A DNA stretch of 64,000 bases from Nitrososphaerota archaeon (GTDB lineage Archaea; Thermoproteota; Nitrososphaeria; Nitrososphaerales; Nitrosopumilaceae). Below the pieces are notes generated by a model that worked only from the letters and a program-made list of their open reading frames with translations, had not been told where the DNA came from and made no database searches. The stretch is from contig JACQCT010000014.1 in the NCBI GenBank assembly GCA_016201435.1, forward strand, positions 1 to 64,000, given 5' to 3'. The position numbers were made by a program, and so were the translations under genes. Every line of letters begins with the position of its first letter. The stretch's first letter is position 1. This document shows, piece by piece, positions 51,447-61,236 of the stretch.

Positions 51447-52636
51447 GGTTCTTTAAGAGCATCTTTTAGTCTGTTGAATTCTTCAATTGTTATTTCACCT
51501 TTGGCAAGTCTATTTTTTAGAATCATAAGTGAATAATCTTCTACGACATCATCTTCTTTTTCTACAGGTTTCATAGAATCATCATGTCTATTCGCTGATT
51601 TAAAATCAGAGTTAAACCAAAGTTTATTTTTCTTTACATAAAGAACTGCAACAATTACACCCGCACCTGCTAAAGCAATAAGAGGATACAACATATTGTT
51701 AAAATCAACTGATAATAGTTTATTTTCAGATATTATTTCCATATTAGATGTAGAAGCATTACCGATAGAATCTCCAAGATTCATATTTTCATTCAGTGAG
51801 ATTTCCTTAGATTTTGCTTGCATTAACTGTTGTAATCGTTTTGCATTTTCAATTCTTTTTTGAATTTCCTCATAAATTGCTTGAACATTGGTGGTTTGTG
51901 TAGTTCCAGTATTATTTTGTGCTGATGTCTCAGATGAACCGGGTGGAATAGTTTGTACTGGTACAGATGGGGTTGTAGCGTACACCATATTAGACGGAGT
52001 ACTTGTACCTGCAGAGTTTATTGCTGAGACTCTATAGGAATATTGTTTACTTGGAGTTAAACCAGTATCTTGATACGTTAGTATTGCGTTGTTTTTAATT
52101 ACATTAAACCCATTTCCACTATCTCTTTCAATTTTATATCCTGTGATTGGTGAGCCGCCATTCATTTTAGGAGCATACCAAGAAAGATCAATTTCTGTTG
52201 ATAAAAAAGGAGTTGCTTTCAGACTAATTGGTGAAGATGATACAATTGATGAGCCATCAGGGGAAAAAACAAAATCTACAGTTTTACCAGCTGCCTGATT
52301 CATAATGAATGCGGTAGCATTGTAAATTCCTTTGAGTGAGAACTTTGGGTGATTACTTGTAGTGCTAGTATCAACCATTATTTGATATGCGTTATTACTA
52401 TCTGCAACCCCAGACGATAAAAGTACAAATTTATTATTAGAATCATAGATTACAACTGTAACATATGGTGAATCACCTGGTGCAATTGTACCAGAAAAAT
52501 GAATCTGGCTCCCTCCTTTGTAAAACGCCTCGTTGGTTTGAATAGATGTGACTTCAGCATATGCAGGCAAAATAACTGATGAAATCAATGAAGATACAAA
52601 TAAAATTGAGAATAGATTTATCATGCTAATCTTCAT
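51443..52636 (-). CDS. Cell-surface protein with FN3 domain, C-terminal TM and SHOCT-like tail
   Basis: A 397-residue exported protein. Signal peptide (INLFSILFVSSLISSVILPAYA), a beta-sandwich N-terminal domain (about 30-125), a fibronectin type III domain (about 140-225, SAPKMNGGSPITGYKIERDSGNGF and SYRVSAINSAGTSTPSN), a Thr/Gln linker, a TM (PLIALAGAGVIVAVLYV, about 315-331) and a cytoplasmic SHOCT-like helix (LKNRLAKGEITIEEFNRLKDAL). Surface adhesion or envelope role inferred. Confidence 0.82.
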   Translation of the reverse strand: MKISMINLFSILFVSSLISSVILPAYAEVTSIQTNEAFYKGGSQIHFSGTIAPGDSPYVTVVIYDSNNKFVLLSSGVADSNNAYQIMVDTSTTSNHPKFSLKGIYNATAFIMNQAAGKTVDFVFSPDGSSIVSSSPISLKATPFLSTEIDLSWYAPKMNGGSPITGYKIERDSGNGFNVIKNNAILTYQDTGLTPSKQYSYRVSAINSAGTSTPSNMVYATTPSVPVQTIPPGSSETSAQNNTGTTQTTNVQAIYEEIQKRIENAKRLQQLMQAKSKEISLNENMNLGDSIGNASTSNMEIISENKLLSVDFNNMLYPLIALAGAGVIVAVLYVKKNKLWFNSDFKSANRHDDSMKPVEKEDDVVEDYSLMILKNRLAKGEITIEEFNRLKDALKEP

Positions 52637-52736
52637 AGACTGCTTTTCTACTTACATAATTATTAAAAGCGCGTAGAATTGATACTTTTCAATGTAAAGC
52701 TAAAATTATGCCAGTTTTCTTCTAACTGTATTCAAA

Positions 52737-54419
52737 ATGGAAATATCTAGTAGAAATGTAGTGGTAGGACCGTCAAGAGCTCCTCACAGAGCAATGTACA
52801 AGGCAATGGGATTAAATGACGAGGATCTTGGAAAGCCCTTCATCGGCGTATCTCATACTGGAAATGAAGCTACTCCATGTAACATACATCTTGGAAGATT
52901 AGCTCAAAAAGCAAAGGAAGGTGTAAGTGATTTTGGTGGCACTCCAAGAGAATTTGCAACAATTGCAGTAAGCGATGGCATTGCAATGGGTCATGAAGGT
53001 ATGAAGGCATCTCTAGTCAGCCGAGAAATAATTGCAGATTCAATTGAGATAATGGTAAGAGCTCATCAATATGATGGACTGGTTGGAATAGCAGGTTGTG
53101 ATAAAAGTTTACCAGGTACTATGATGGGAATGGCAAGACTGAATCTTCCATCAGTTTTTGTTTATGGTGGCACCATCATGCCAGGAATTTATGAAGGAAA
53201 GCAAGTCACAGTACAGGATGTTTACGAGGCGGTTGGCTCCTATGAAGCAGGCCAATTAACTCTTGAAGCTTTGAAAAATCTTGAAAATGTAGCATGCCCA
53301 AATGCAGGTTCTTGCGGTGGCATGTATACTGCAAATACCATGGCATCAATTAGCGAAGCAATTGGAATTGCGTTACCTGGCAGTGCATCACCTCCAGCTG
53401 AAGATCCACGAAGAGAAAAAATGGTATATGATAGCGGCAAGGCAGTTCTAAATCTTTTAGAAAATGGGATAAGACCAAAAGATATTTTTACATTTGAGGC
53501 ATTTGAAAATGCAATTACAGTTGCAAATGCTATAGGTGGCTCTACTAATGCAGTTCTTCATCTTTTAGCTTTATCTCGTGAGATTGGAGTACGACTTACA
53601 TTAGAAGATTTTGAGAGAATTAGAAAAAAGACACCACATATTGCAGACATGAGACCTGGAGGATTTTATGTAATGTTAGATTTAGACAAGATTGGAGGAA
53701 TTCCAATTTTAATGAAGAGTTTGGCTAAGAAAAATCTTTTAAATGAAAATGTTATGACTGCTACTGGTAAAACACTCAAAGAAAATCTAAATTCAATTGC
53801 ACTTTCATTTGATGCTAATCAAAAAGTACTCAAGCCAATTGAATCTCCAATTCATGAAACTGGAACACTGGAAATTCTCAGAGGTTCACTAGCACCGGAT
53901 GGTGCAGTAGTAAAAGTAGCTGGAGTACACGCAAAAGAATTTAGAGGAAAAGCCAAAGTTTTTGACAGAGAAGAAGACGCATTTGATGCCATTTCAAAAA
54001 GAGAGATAAAAGAAAACGATGTTGTAATAATAAGATATGAAGGTCCCAAGGGAGGACCAGGTATGAGGGAAATGCTAGGAGTAACTGCTGCACTTGTAGG
54101 ACAAAAACTTGGAGAAAAAGTTTGTTTAATAACAGACGGGAGATTTTCTGGCGCTACTAGAGGTCTTATGATCGGACATGTTTCTCCAGAAGCAGCTGTT
54201 GGTGGAAACATTGCACTAGTAAAAGAAGGCGATGAGATTGTTATCAATATTGAAAAAAATACTTTGGACATGATGGTATCTGAAAGTGAACTTGCACAAA
54301 GACGTAAAGAATGGAAACCTAGAAGACCCAATTACGAAACAGGCGCACTAGCAAAATATGCATCGCTTGTTGGATCTGCTTCTGAAGGCGCCATTACAAG
54401 TCCGTTAAAACAGAATTAA
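52737..54419 (+). CDS. ilvD: Dihydroxy-acid dehydratase
   Basis: Iron-sulfur dehydratase of the branched-chain amino-acid pathway (560 residues). Conserved Cys ligands lie in [10 protein letters not shown] and [16 protein letters not shown], with Asp/Glu for Mg. ATG start. With ilvA at 22.7 kb it supports valine/isoleucine synthesis. Downstream 54431 gene is on the other strand. Confidence 0.96.
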   Translation: MEISSRNVVVGPSRAPHRAMYKAMGLNDEDLGKPFIGVSHTGNEATPCNIHLGRLAQKAKEGVSDFGGTPREFATIAVSDGIAMGHEGMKASLVSREIIADSIEIMVRAHQYDGLVGIAGCDKSLPGTMMGMARLNLPSVFVYGGTIMPGIYEGKQVTVQDVYEAVGSYEAGQLTLEALKNLENVACPNAGSCGGMYTANTMASISEAIGIALPGSASPPAEDPRREKMVYDSGKAVLNLLENGIRPKDIFTFEAFENAITVANAIGGSTNAVLHLLALSREIGVRLTLEDFERIRKKTPHIADMRPGGFYVMLDLDKIGGIPILMKSLAKKNLLNENVMTATGKTLKENLNSIALSFDANQKVLKPIESPIHETGTLEILRGSLAPDGAVVKVAGVHAKEFRGKAKVFDREEDAFDAISKREIKENDVVIIRYEGPKGGPGMREMLGVTAALVGQKLGEKVCLITDGRFSGATRGLMIGHVSPEAAVGGNIALVKEGDEIVINIEKNTLDMMVSESELAQRRKEWKPRRPNYETGALAKYASLVGSASEGAITSPLKQN

Positions 54420-54430
54420 TTTTCAAAAAT

Positions 54431-54649
54431 TTAGAAATCTACTGGAAGATGATACTGGCAAAAAAACCTAGTTTTCTCCCTAATTGTTTTTGCTGTTATT
54501 GATACGCCATCTTCTAGTCCATTCTCACAAATACTACAAACTGCTTCTTTGACAGCTGTTTTTAGAGCAGATACTTTTTTAACAAAATATAGATCCTGGA
54601 ACAACAAAATTTCGTTCCTATTCTGCCTTGGAGCTAATATCTGTGACAT
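54431..54649 (-). CDS. Small Cys-containing protein, 72 residues
   Basis: A 72-residue protein (AVCSICENGLEDG and FFCQYHLP) with C-x2-C near residue 37-40 and C-x2-H near 64-67, fitting a zinc finger (CCCH). No other feature. It is divergent from trpE and its start is 64 bases from trpE's start, so it may share the operator region; a possible regulator is inference only. Confidence 0.6.
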   Translation of the reverse strand: MSQILAPRQNRNEILLFQDLYFVKKVSALKTAVKEAVCSICENGLEDGVSITAKTIREKTRFFCQYHLPVDF

Positions 54650-54670
54650 GTAATCATTACGTCAAGATCG

Positions 54671-54697
54671 AATATAAAGGTACCGTACTATACCGTA
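54671..54697 (+). promoter_or_regulatory. trp operon promoter with tandem TACCGTA repeats
   Basis: TATA box AATATAAA at 54671-54678, followed by two copies of TACCGTA at 54681-54687 and 54691-54697, 10 bases apart. The copies lie between TATA and the trpE start at 54714, where a repressor would block transcription. A tryptophan-responsive regulator is possible by analogy with archaeal TrpY; the motif differs from the TGTACA TRP box. Confidence 0.5.
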
Positions 54698-54713
54698 AGT
54701 TTCTGAGATTGTA

Positions 54714-56126
54714 ATGCTCCAAACTAGTGGCTTAATTTTAAATAGAGTTAGAACAGGGCCTTCTATATGGGTGGCCGCATTTGGACATTCAAAGCTTAGT
54801 ATAGTACCCCTAGAGTTTACTGGCTCCCAATTCGAACTATATAATAAAATTTCAAGAAATTATCACTATTCCTTTTTGTTTGAATCCTTAACTGGTCCTG
54901 AGGAATTAGCAGAAACCTCGATTATGGGATTTGATCCCTCAATTGTAATCAAAGGATATGCTGATAGAATAGTACTACGTGACAAAGATGGAAATACAAG
55001 AACAATTTTAACAAATGATCCATTATCGGAAATAAAAAAACTGCTTCATGAAATTCCCGATCAAAAATATCGTTATCTTGGAGGAGCAGTGGGAATAATA
55101 AATTATGATGCCATAAGACTATGGGAAAAAATTCCAGATTCACATAAAAAAGAAGATGTGCCATTAATGGAATTTGGAATTTACACGGATGGAATCTTGT
55201 ATGATAATAAGGAAAAAAAATCATTTTATTTTTATTATGATAAAAATAGAATTGACAACATAACATTTTCCGAGACAGAATTTGAAAAGTTTTCATCATC
55301 AGAAATTTTAGAAAATCTAGATAAACAACAATTTGAAAAAATGGTAGTCAAAGCAAAAAAATACATATATGATGGAGACGTTTTCCAAGTAGTACTTTCT
55401 AGAAAATTCAAATTTTCTGCAGAAGGTGATTTACTCAAAGTGTACAAATCACTTAGACAGATAAATCCTTCACCATATCTCTATCATATGAAAATGGGTG
55501 ATAGAACCATTATTGGTTCTAGCCCGGAAATGTTGCTTAGAGTAACTGGGAAGATTGTCGAGACATTCCCTATTGCAGGCACTAGGCCAATAACTGAGGA
55601 TGAGGAAAAAAATGAGTTACTGAAAAGAGAAATGCTAAACGATGAGAAAGAACTTGCAGAGCACACCATGCTTGTAGACCTTGGTCGAAATGATATCGGA
55701 CGTGTTTGTAAGTACGGTTCAGTATATGTAAAAGAGCTTATGGCTGTCAAAAAATTCAGTCATGTACAGCATATGGTTACTCATGTTGTCGGAAGCTTGG
55801 ATCAAAAATACGATGTCTTTGATGCAATGAAAGCGGTGTTTCCTGCAGGGACTGTTTCTGGGGCTCCAAAAATTCGTGCAATGGAAATTATTGATGAGTT
55901 GGAACCTGATGAACGTGGACCATATGCAGGAGCTGTAGGATATTTTTCTTTTAATGGTTGTTGTGATTTTGCTATTGCGATCAGAACCATATTTTTTGAA
56001 GGAAAAAATGGATTTATTCAAACAGGAGCTGGCATAGTATCAGACTCTAAAGCTGAAAATGAATGGTTAGAGACTCAACACAAAGCAAATGCAATGCTTA
56101 ATGCATTAAAGGAGGCATCAAAATGA
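54714..56126 (+). CDS. trpE: Anthranilate synthase component I
   Basis: Chorismate-using subunit of anthranilate synthase (470 residues), first step of tryptophan synthesis. The catalytic C-terminal half has FQVVLSRKF, GSSPEMLLRV, PIAGTRP and FPAGTVSGAPKIRAMEIID, all conserved. LFESL near residues 54-58 matches the feedback-site LLES region, so tryptophan inhibition is likely. A longer N-terminus than usual (about 40 residues before the family start) may contain a later true start. Overlaps trpG by 4 bases. Confidence 0.95.
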   Translation: MLQTSGLILNRVRTGPSIWVAAFGHSKLSIVPLEFTGSQFELYNKISRNYHYSFLFESLTGPEELAETSIMGFDPSIVIKGYADRIVLRDKDGNTRTILTNDPLSEIKKLLHEIPDQKYRYLGGAVGIINYDAIRLWEKIPDSHKKEDVPLMEFGIYTDGILYDNKEKKSFYFYYDKNRIDNITFSETEFEKFSSSEILENLDKQQFEKMVVKAKKYIYDGDVFQVVLSRKFKFSAEGDLLKVYKSLRQINPSPYLYHMKMGDRTIIGSSPEMLLRVTGKIVETFPIAGTRPITEDEEKNELLKREMLNDEKELAEHTMLVDLGRNDIGRVCKYGSVYVKELMAVKKFSHVQHMVTHVVGSLDQKYDVFDAMKAVFPAGTVSGAPKIRAMEIIDELEPDERGPYAGAVGYFSFNGCCDFAIAIRTIFFEGKNGFIQTGAGIVSDSKAENEWLETQHKANAMLNALKEASK

Positions 56127-56710
56127 AATTTCTAATAATTGACAACTATGATTCATTTGTTTACAATATTGCGCAGCTTCTTGGAGAGCTTGACGTTACA
56201 TCAGATGTAATCAGAAACGACAAAATAACACTTGATGAGATCAAAAAACAAAATTATGATGCAATAGTTATATCACCAGGACCAGGAACGCCGGAAGATG
56301 AAAAATACTTTGGAATCTGTAGCAAGGTAATAACTGAACTAGGTCCAACAACACCAATTTTAGGAGTATGTCTGGGCCATCAAGGAATCATTCATGCGTT
56401 TGGAGGAAAAGTTGTAAACGCGGGTAACGTAAGACATGGAAAGACTAGTCCAATAGAACATTACAAATCCCCATTATTTGAAGGAGTTCAAAATCCATTC
56501 AAAGCAACAAGATATCATTCTCTAGTAGGGGATAAGACTGTTATTCCAGACGTGCTCAAAGTAACTGCGGTTGCACAAGATGACAAGGAAATAATGGCAG
56601 TAAGTCATAAAAAATACCTCATCGAAGGAGTACAGTTTCATCCAGAGTCAGTAATGACTGGCGAGGGGAAAAAAATTCTAGCCAATTTCATAAAGTTGAT
56701 AAAAAAATGA
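56123..56710 (+). CDS. trpG: Anthranilate synthase component II (glutamine amidotransferase)
   Basis: Class I glutamine amidotransferase that supplies ammonia to TrpE. Catalytic Cys in GVCLGHQG, and His-Glu in FHPESVMT, are intact. 195 residues is normal. Overlaps trpE and trpD by 4 bases each (ATGA), showing translational coupling. Confidence 0.96.
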   Translation: MKFLIIDNYDSFVYNIAQLLGELDVTSDVIRNDKITLDEIKKQNYDAIVISPGPGTPEDEKYFGICSKVITELGPTTPILGVCLGHQGIIHAFGGKVVNAGNVRHGKTSPIEHYKSPLFEGVQNPFKATRYHSLVGDKTVIPDVLKVTAVAQDDKEIMAVSHKKYLIEGVQFHPESVMTGEGKKILANFIKLIKK

Positions 56711-57753
56711 TTGCCGAACTAACAAACAAGCTTTCACTGTATCGGGATCTTAGCTATGATGAAATGAGTGGCGCCATGGATGAGTTGTTCAAGGGACAGA
56801 TTCTTCCTCAAGAAGCAGCCAATTTTTTAAGAAATTTAACTGACAAAGGCGAATCCGATGAAGAACTTTTGGCAATGCTAGACAAAATGCAACAACATGC
56901 CATTCATATCAACCCAAAAAGGTCTGGCAGAATAATTGACGTATGTGGTACAGGTGGCGATAAGATGAAAACATTCAATGTTTCCACAACAGCGGCATTT
57001 GTAATAAATGGTGCAGGCGGAACAGTGGCAAAGCACGGAAACAGATCAGTTTCTGGAATTTATGGCAGTGCAGATATTTTCGAATATTTTGGATATGATT
57101 TAGATATGCCACCAGAAAGAGTAACTGAAATTATAGAAAAATGTGGAATAGGATTCATGTTTGCACAGAAATTTCATCCAGCAATGAAAAACATTACAGA
57201 AGCAAGAAAAATTCTCGGGACAAGAACTGCATTTAATTTACTTGGACCGTTAAGTAATCCAGCAGGAGTAAAGAACCAGCTAGTTGGAGTATTTTCTGCA
57301 GACTATCTTGAAAGAATAGTACTATTGTTAAAGTCACGCAGTGCAGAAAATGTAATGGCTGTATTATCCCAGGATGGTCTTGATGAACTATCTACCACAT
57401 CAAAAAATCAAATTTGTCATCTCAAAGATGGTAAAATTAACATCAGAATTCTAAACCCTACAGATTTTGGATTGGCAAAAGGAGATATAGGAGACATTCA
57501 AATTTCATCAAAGGATGAAGCCATAAAGTCATTTATCTCTGTCTTGAGAGGAACTGCAAACAAATCAATGATCGAAGTCACCGCACTGAATGCAGCTGCA
57601 GGTTTGATAATCTCAGGCATCGCCGATGATTTTCGTGATGCAATACCAATGGCACAAGATTCTATAAAAAGCGGTAAATCATATGATGCATTTAGAAACT
57701 TTATTCGTTTTTGCGGCAATATAGAAAAAGTCGAGGAGTTTGAAAAATCATGA
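56707..57753 (+). CDS. trpD: Anthranilate phosphoribosyltransferase
   Basis: Transfers phosphoribosyl to anthranilate. Signature GTGGDKMKTFNVSTTAAF, KHGNRSVSG and GPLSNPAG are present, as expected for TrpD. 348 residues. Overlaps trpG and trpC by 4 bases. Confidence 0.95.
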   Translation: MIAELTNKLSLYRDLSYDEMSGAMDELFKGQILPQEAANFLRNLTDKGESDEELLAMLDKMQQHAIHINPKRSGRIIDVCGTGGDKMKTFNVSTTAAFVINGAGGTVAKHGNRSVSGIYGSADIFEYFGYDLDMPPERVTEIIEKCGIGFMFAQKFHPAMKNITEARKILGTRTAFNLLGPLSNPAGVKNQLVGVFSADYLERIVLLLKSRSAENVMAVLSQDGLDELSTTSKNQICHLKDGKINIRILNPTDFGLAKGDIGDIQISSKDEAIKSFISVLRGTANKSMIEVTALNAAAGLIISGIADDFRDAIPMAQDSIKSGKSYDAFRNFIRFCGNIEKVEEFEKS

Positions 57754-58523
57754 AGGATGTGTTACAAAAACTTGCAAATAATTCGCAAAGAGCAATAGAC
57801 GATGGTGTTTACAAAATATCAGAAAAATTACCAAGATCAAAAAATAAGATAGTTGAGGATATTAGAAAAAATAAGCATGCCTCTCTAATTACTGAGATAA
57901 AATTTTCTTCTCCATCACTTGGAAACATACGTGATATTTCAAACCCTGTAGAGATAGCAAACTTAATGGTTCAGGGTGGCGCAATTGGGCTATCCATACT
58001 TACACAACCCCATCTTTTTAATGGCTCTCCTGAATATTTCCAAAAAATTCGTAGACATGTTAGCATACCTCTTTTAATGAAAGATATTATCATTGATAAA
58101 ATACAGATAGACGCAGCTGAAAAAATAGGTGCTGACTGTGTATTGCTCATACAATCAATTTTTGATAAAAAATTTGCTAATGATATTGATGAATTTATTG
58201 CCTACGCACACAAAAAAAACATGGTGATACTTTTAGAGACTCATACAAAAAATGAATTTATCAGATCAGTACAAACGGATGCAGACATACTTGGAATAAA
58301 TAATCGTAATTTAGATACACTGGAAATTGATCTTAACATAACAAAAGAAATACTCAAAGGCCGAAATGAAAAGAGAATAATTCTCTCTGAAAGCGGAATA
58401 GAGTCTCCAAAAGATATCAAATTCCTTCGCAAATGTGGTGCAGATGCATTTCTTGTTGGAAGTAGCATAATGAAGAGTAAAAATATCAAGGGATATGTAG
58501 AAAAGTTGGTGTTATCAATATGA
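57750..58523 (+). CDS. trpC: Indole-3-glycerol phosphate synthase
   Basis: TIM-barrel enzyme making indole-glycerol phosphate. Conserved [28 protein letters not shown] and LSESGIESP motifs hold the catalytic Lys and Glu. 257 residues, single-function (no fused TrpF). Overlaps trpD and trpB by 4 bases. Confidence 0.95.
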   Translation: MKDVLQKLANNSQRAIDDGVYKISEKLPRSKNKIVEDIRKNKHASLITEIKFSSPSLGNIRDISNPVEIANLMVQGGAIGLSILTQPHLFNGSPEYFQKIRRHVSIPLLMKDIIIDKIQIDAAEKIGADCVLLIQSIFDKKFANDIDEFIAYAHKKNMVILLETHTKNEFIRSVQTDADILGINNRNLDTLEIDLNITKEILKGRNEKRIILSESGIESPKDIKFLRKCGADAFLVGSSIMKSKNIKGYVEKLVLSI

Positions 58524-59722
58524 AAATAAAATACCCAAAAGGGGGAAAATTTGGCGAGTTTGGAGGCAGATACATTCCAGAGACACTAGTTCCTGCAGTA
58601 GAAGAATTAGAAGAAGCTTACTTGAGATTTAAAAATGATAAAGAATTCAAAAAAGAACTAAACTATTATTTGCGCGAATATGCCGGTAGGCCAACTCCTT
58701 TATATTTTGCAAAAAATCTAACAGAAAAAATCGGAGGCGCTAAGATATATCTAAAAAGAGAAGACCTTTTGCATGGCGGAGCACACAAAATCAACAACAC
58801 ATTAGGTCAAGCCCTTCTTGCAAAAAAAATGAAAAAGAAAAGAATCATTGCAGAAACTGGAGCGGGACAACATGGAGTTGCAACCGCAATGGCTTGTGCT
58901 GCACTTGGTTTGCCATCCGAAGTATACATGGGACATAAAGACACTCAACGCCAAAAGCTAAATGTTTTTAGAATGAAACTTCTGGGTTCTTCTGTTCATC
59001 CTGTAATGAAGGGAACCCAGACATTGAAAGATGCGATAAATGAAGCAATCAGGGACTGGATTACAAATGTAGAAACCACTTACTATCTCCTTGGTTCAGC
59101 AGTTGGTCCGCACCCATATCCAGTCATGGTCAGGGATTTCCAATCAGTAATTGGAAATGAAATCAAATCACAGATGAAAGAAATTGAAAAGAAAACTCCA
59201 GATGCGGTGATTGCATGTGTTGGTGGAGGCTCTAATGCTATTGGAACATTTTATCCATTGATAGATACAGATACTGAAATGTTTGGTATTGAGGCAGGTG
59301 GAGAAGGTATTGATACAGAATATCATTCTGCAACACTGATGGCAGGATCAAAAGGAGTGTTACATGGAATGTTGACATATCTTTTACAAGACAGTGAAGG
59401 ACAAATTCTTGATACACACAGCATTGCAGCAGGATTAGATTATCCAGGGGTAGGTCCTGAACACTCATACTTGAAAGACAATAAACGTGTAAAATATGAT
59501 AGTGTAAGTGATAAAAATGCAATTGATGCATTTTTGACGCTTGCAAAATATGAAGGAATCATACCTGCACTAGAATCATCACATGCGGTTGCATATGCTA
59601 TAAAAATTGCAAAGAAATTTTCCAAGAGCGACTCAATTGTAATTACTTTATCAGGTCGTGGAGACAAGGATGTTGAAGTAGTAGAGAATTATCTGAATCA
59701 AAATGTCAAAAATAAAAAATAA
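58520..59722 (+). CDS. trpB: Tryptophan synthase beta subunit
   Basis: PLP enzyme making tryptophan from indole and serine. PLP-Lys in [12 protein letters not shown]; phosphate loop GGGSNAIG; substrate loop [10 protein letters not shown]. 400 residues, TrpB1 type. Overlaps trpC by 4 bases and trpA by 20 bases. Confidence 0.96.
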   Translation: MKIKYPKGGKFGEFGGRYIPETLVPAVEELEEAYLRFKNDKEFKKELNYYLREYAGRPTPLYFAKNLTEKIGGAKIYLKREDLLHGGAHKINNTLGQALLAKKMKKKRIIAETGAGQHGVATAMACAALGLPSEVYMGHKDTQRQKLNVFRMKLLGSSVHPVMKGTQTLKDAINEAIRDWITNVETTYYLLGSAVGPHPYPVMVRDFQSVIGNEIKSQMKEIEKKTPDAVIACVGGGSNAIGTFYPLIDTDTEMFGIEAGGEGIDTEYHSATLMAGSKGVLHGMLTYLLQDSEGQILDTHSIAAGLDYPGVGPEHSYLKDNKRVKYDSVSDKNAIDAFLTLAKYEGIIPALESSHAVAYAIKIAKKFSKSDSIVITLSGRGDKDVEVVENYLNQNVKNKK

Positions 59723-60509
59723 ATTTTTGGATCTAAAGTCCAAAAATCAAAAAGCACTAATCGCATACGTAGTAGCTGGATACCCTAATGAAAATGAAAC
59801 CATGGCAGCGATACGAGGCTTAGTAAAAGGCGGAGCGGACATAATTGAACTCGGGCTACCTTTTTCAGATCCTCTTGCAGATGGACCTGTGATTCAAAAT
59901 GCAAGTCACATAGCATTACAAAAAGGAATCAATCTTTCAAAGTTTCTTAGTCTGGTAAAAAAAATAAGAAAAGAGACAGATCTGCCTCTAGTCTTGATGA
60001 CCTACACAAACTTGCTTTACAAGCAGGGTTATGACAGATTTATCGCACTTGCAAAAAAGGCAGGAATTGACGGATTCATACTGCCCGACATGGCAATAGA
60101 GGAATCAAGAGAATATCTAAAGGCCATACGTAAAAACAAGGCTGATTCGATTTTTCTTATCTCACCAAATACAACGTCTAAAAGAATTAAAAAAATTATT
60201 TCAATATCATCTGGATTTTTGTATCTTGTTTCAGTATTTGGTACAACTGGCAAGCAACAAAAAATTCAACAATATACAATAGACGCAATCAAAAACACAA
60301 AAAAACTAGTTAACGGAAACATTCCAATAGGAGTAGGTTTTGGTGTGAACAACTCTCAACAAGCCAAATTCTTTATTCAAAAAGGGGCAGACGCAGTGAT
60401 AGTTGGAAGTGCATTTGTAAGATTGATTGAAAAAGTGCCTCCAAAAAAGATCGAGTCAGAGATTGCTAAATTTACACGAAGTCTAAAAGCAGCAACAATT
60501 TCACAATAA
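59703..60509 (+). CDS. trpA: Tryptophan synthase alpha subunit
   Basis: TIM-barrel subunit that releases indole for Trp[16 protein letters not shown] holds the catalytic Glu and Asp residues; VSVFGTTG and GFGVNNSQQ form the phosphate site. 268 residues. Last gene of the trp operon. Confidence 0.95.
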   Translation: MSKIKNKFLDLKSKNQKALIAYVVAGYPNENETMAAIRGLVKGGADIIELGLPFSDPLADGPVIQNASHIALQKGINLSKFLSLVKKIRKETDLPLVLMTYTNLLYKQGYDRFIALAKKAGIDGFILPDMAIEESREYLKAIRKNKADSIFLISPNTTSKRIKKIISISSGFLYLVSVFGTTGKQQKIQQYTIDAIKNTKKLVNGNIPIGVGFGVNNSQQAKFFIQKGADAVIVGSAFVRLIEKVPPKKIESEIAKFTRSLKAATISQ

Positions 60510-60517
60510 GGAATATT

Positions 60518-60742
60518 TTATTGTAATAATTCTATTGTGGGTTTTGAGCGCAATATTGCTTCTTTAGCTTCTTGTGGCATAGATCTTGCGAATAGTATTT
60601 CAAATCCAATTATCTTTCCATTCTTGTCAAGATCCAGAAATCTATCATTTCCCAAAGGTATTGTCTTTGCAGTTTTCTTGTTAGACTTGGCTAATCTGAA
60701 ATAGAGTGCATTAGATTCCTGATCATAACTTATTGAAGCCAA
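60518..60742 (-). CDS. DUF2283 protein, possible antitoxin partner
   Basis: A 74-residue DUF2283-type protein (SISYDQESNALYFRLA, LDKNGKIIGFEIL). Such proteins are often encoded next to DUF4258 proteins. It overlaps the upstream DUF4258 gene by 20 bases, indicating a coupled pair. Antitoxin role is inference. Converges on trpA. Confidence 0.75.
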   Translation of the reverse strand: MASISYDQESNALYFRLAKSNKKTAKTIPLGNDRFLDLDKNGKIIGFEILFARSMPQEAKEAILRSKPTIELLQ

Positions 60743-61019
60743 TTTTCTTTAATCCTCCTTTGTTCATCCACATTACTGTAATAATGGTAACATGAGTATT
60801 AAACTTACTATGCACAATCAAGAGGTATTCTTGTGTTTTTGTAAAAGAATTGAGTGCCAAACCGAAGCTTTTGTAGTTTTCACGCTTGCTATCGTATATA
60901 GTTTCTACAGGATTATTGATTATTGTTCTGATATTCTTCTTGCTGATGCTTCTTTCAAGAGCTCTTTTATTGGCATGTTTTGAAATTTTTACTATCCGTT
61001 TCTCTTTGCGGGTTGACAC
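60723..61019 (-). CDS. DUF4258 protein, possible RelE-like toxin
   Basis: A 98-residue protein (ISKHANKRALERSISKKNIRTIINNP, YLLIVHSKF, ITVMWMNKGG) of the DUF4258 type, a compact alpha-beta fold related by pattern to BrnT/RelE-like toxins. First gene of a two-gene unit with DUF2283. Toxin role is inference from the pairing. Confidence 0.72.
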   Translation of the reverse strand: MSTRKEKRIVKISKHANKRALERSISKKNIRTIINNPVETIYDSKRENYKSFGLALNSFTKTQEYLLIVHSKFNTHVTIITVMWMNKGGLKKIGFNKL

Positions 61020-61236
61020 TCAATTATTGATTTGTTTTAGACATTCATTAAACTTCTTAATCTTCACACTTACGATCTTTGTGAACTATGCTTTTATTTG
61101 GTTAGTCAGGATTCACCATTAAGTTACGCTTTATGTTCAAAAGAAACCTTTTACGGACAGCTTCTCTCAGATTTTTTATTAATCTAGCTTAAATTTATAC
61201 GACAAGGAATAAAAAGAGCATTTGTTATTCATAGAT

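Noticed and set aside
60792-61122. Plus-strand frames opposite the DUF4258 gene
   Set aside because: Hydrophobic, Cys/Phe/Leu-rich antisense translations of a well-structured minus-strand gene.
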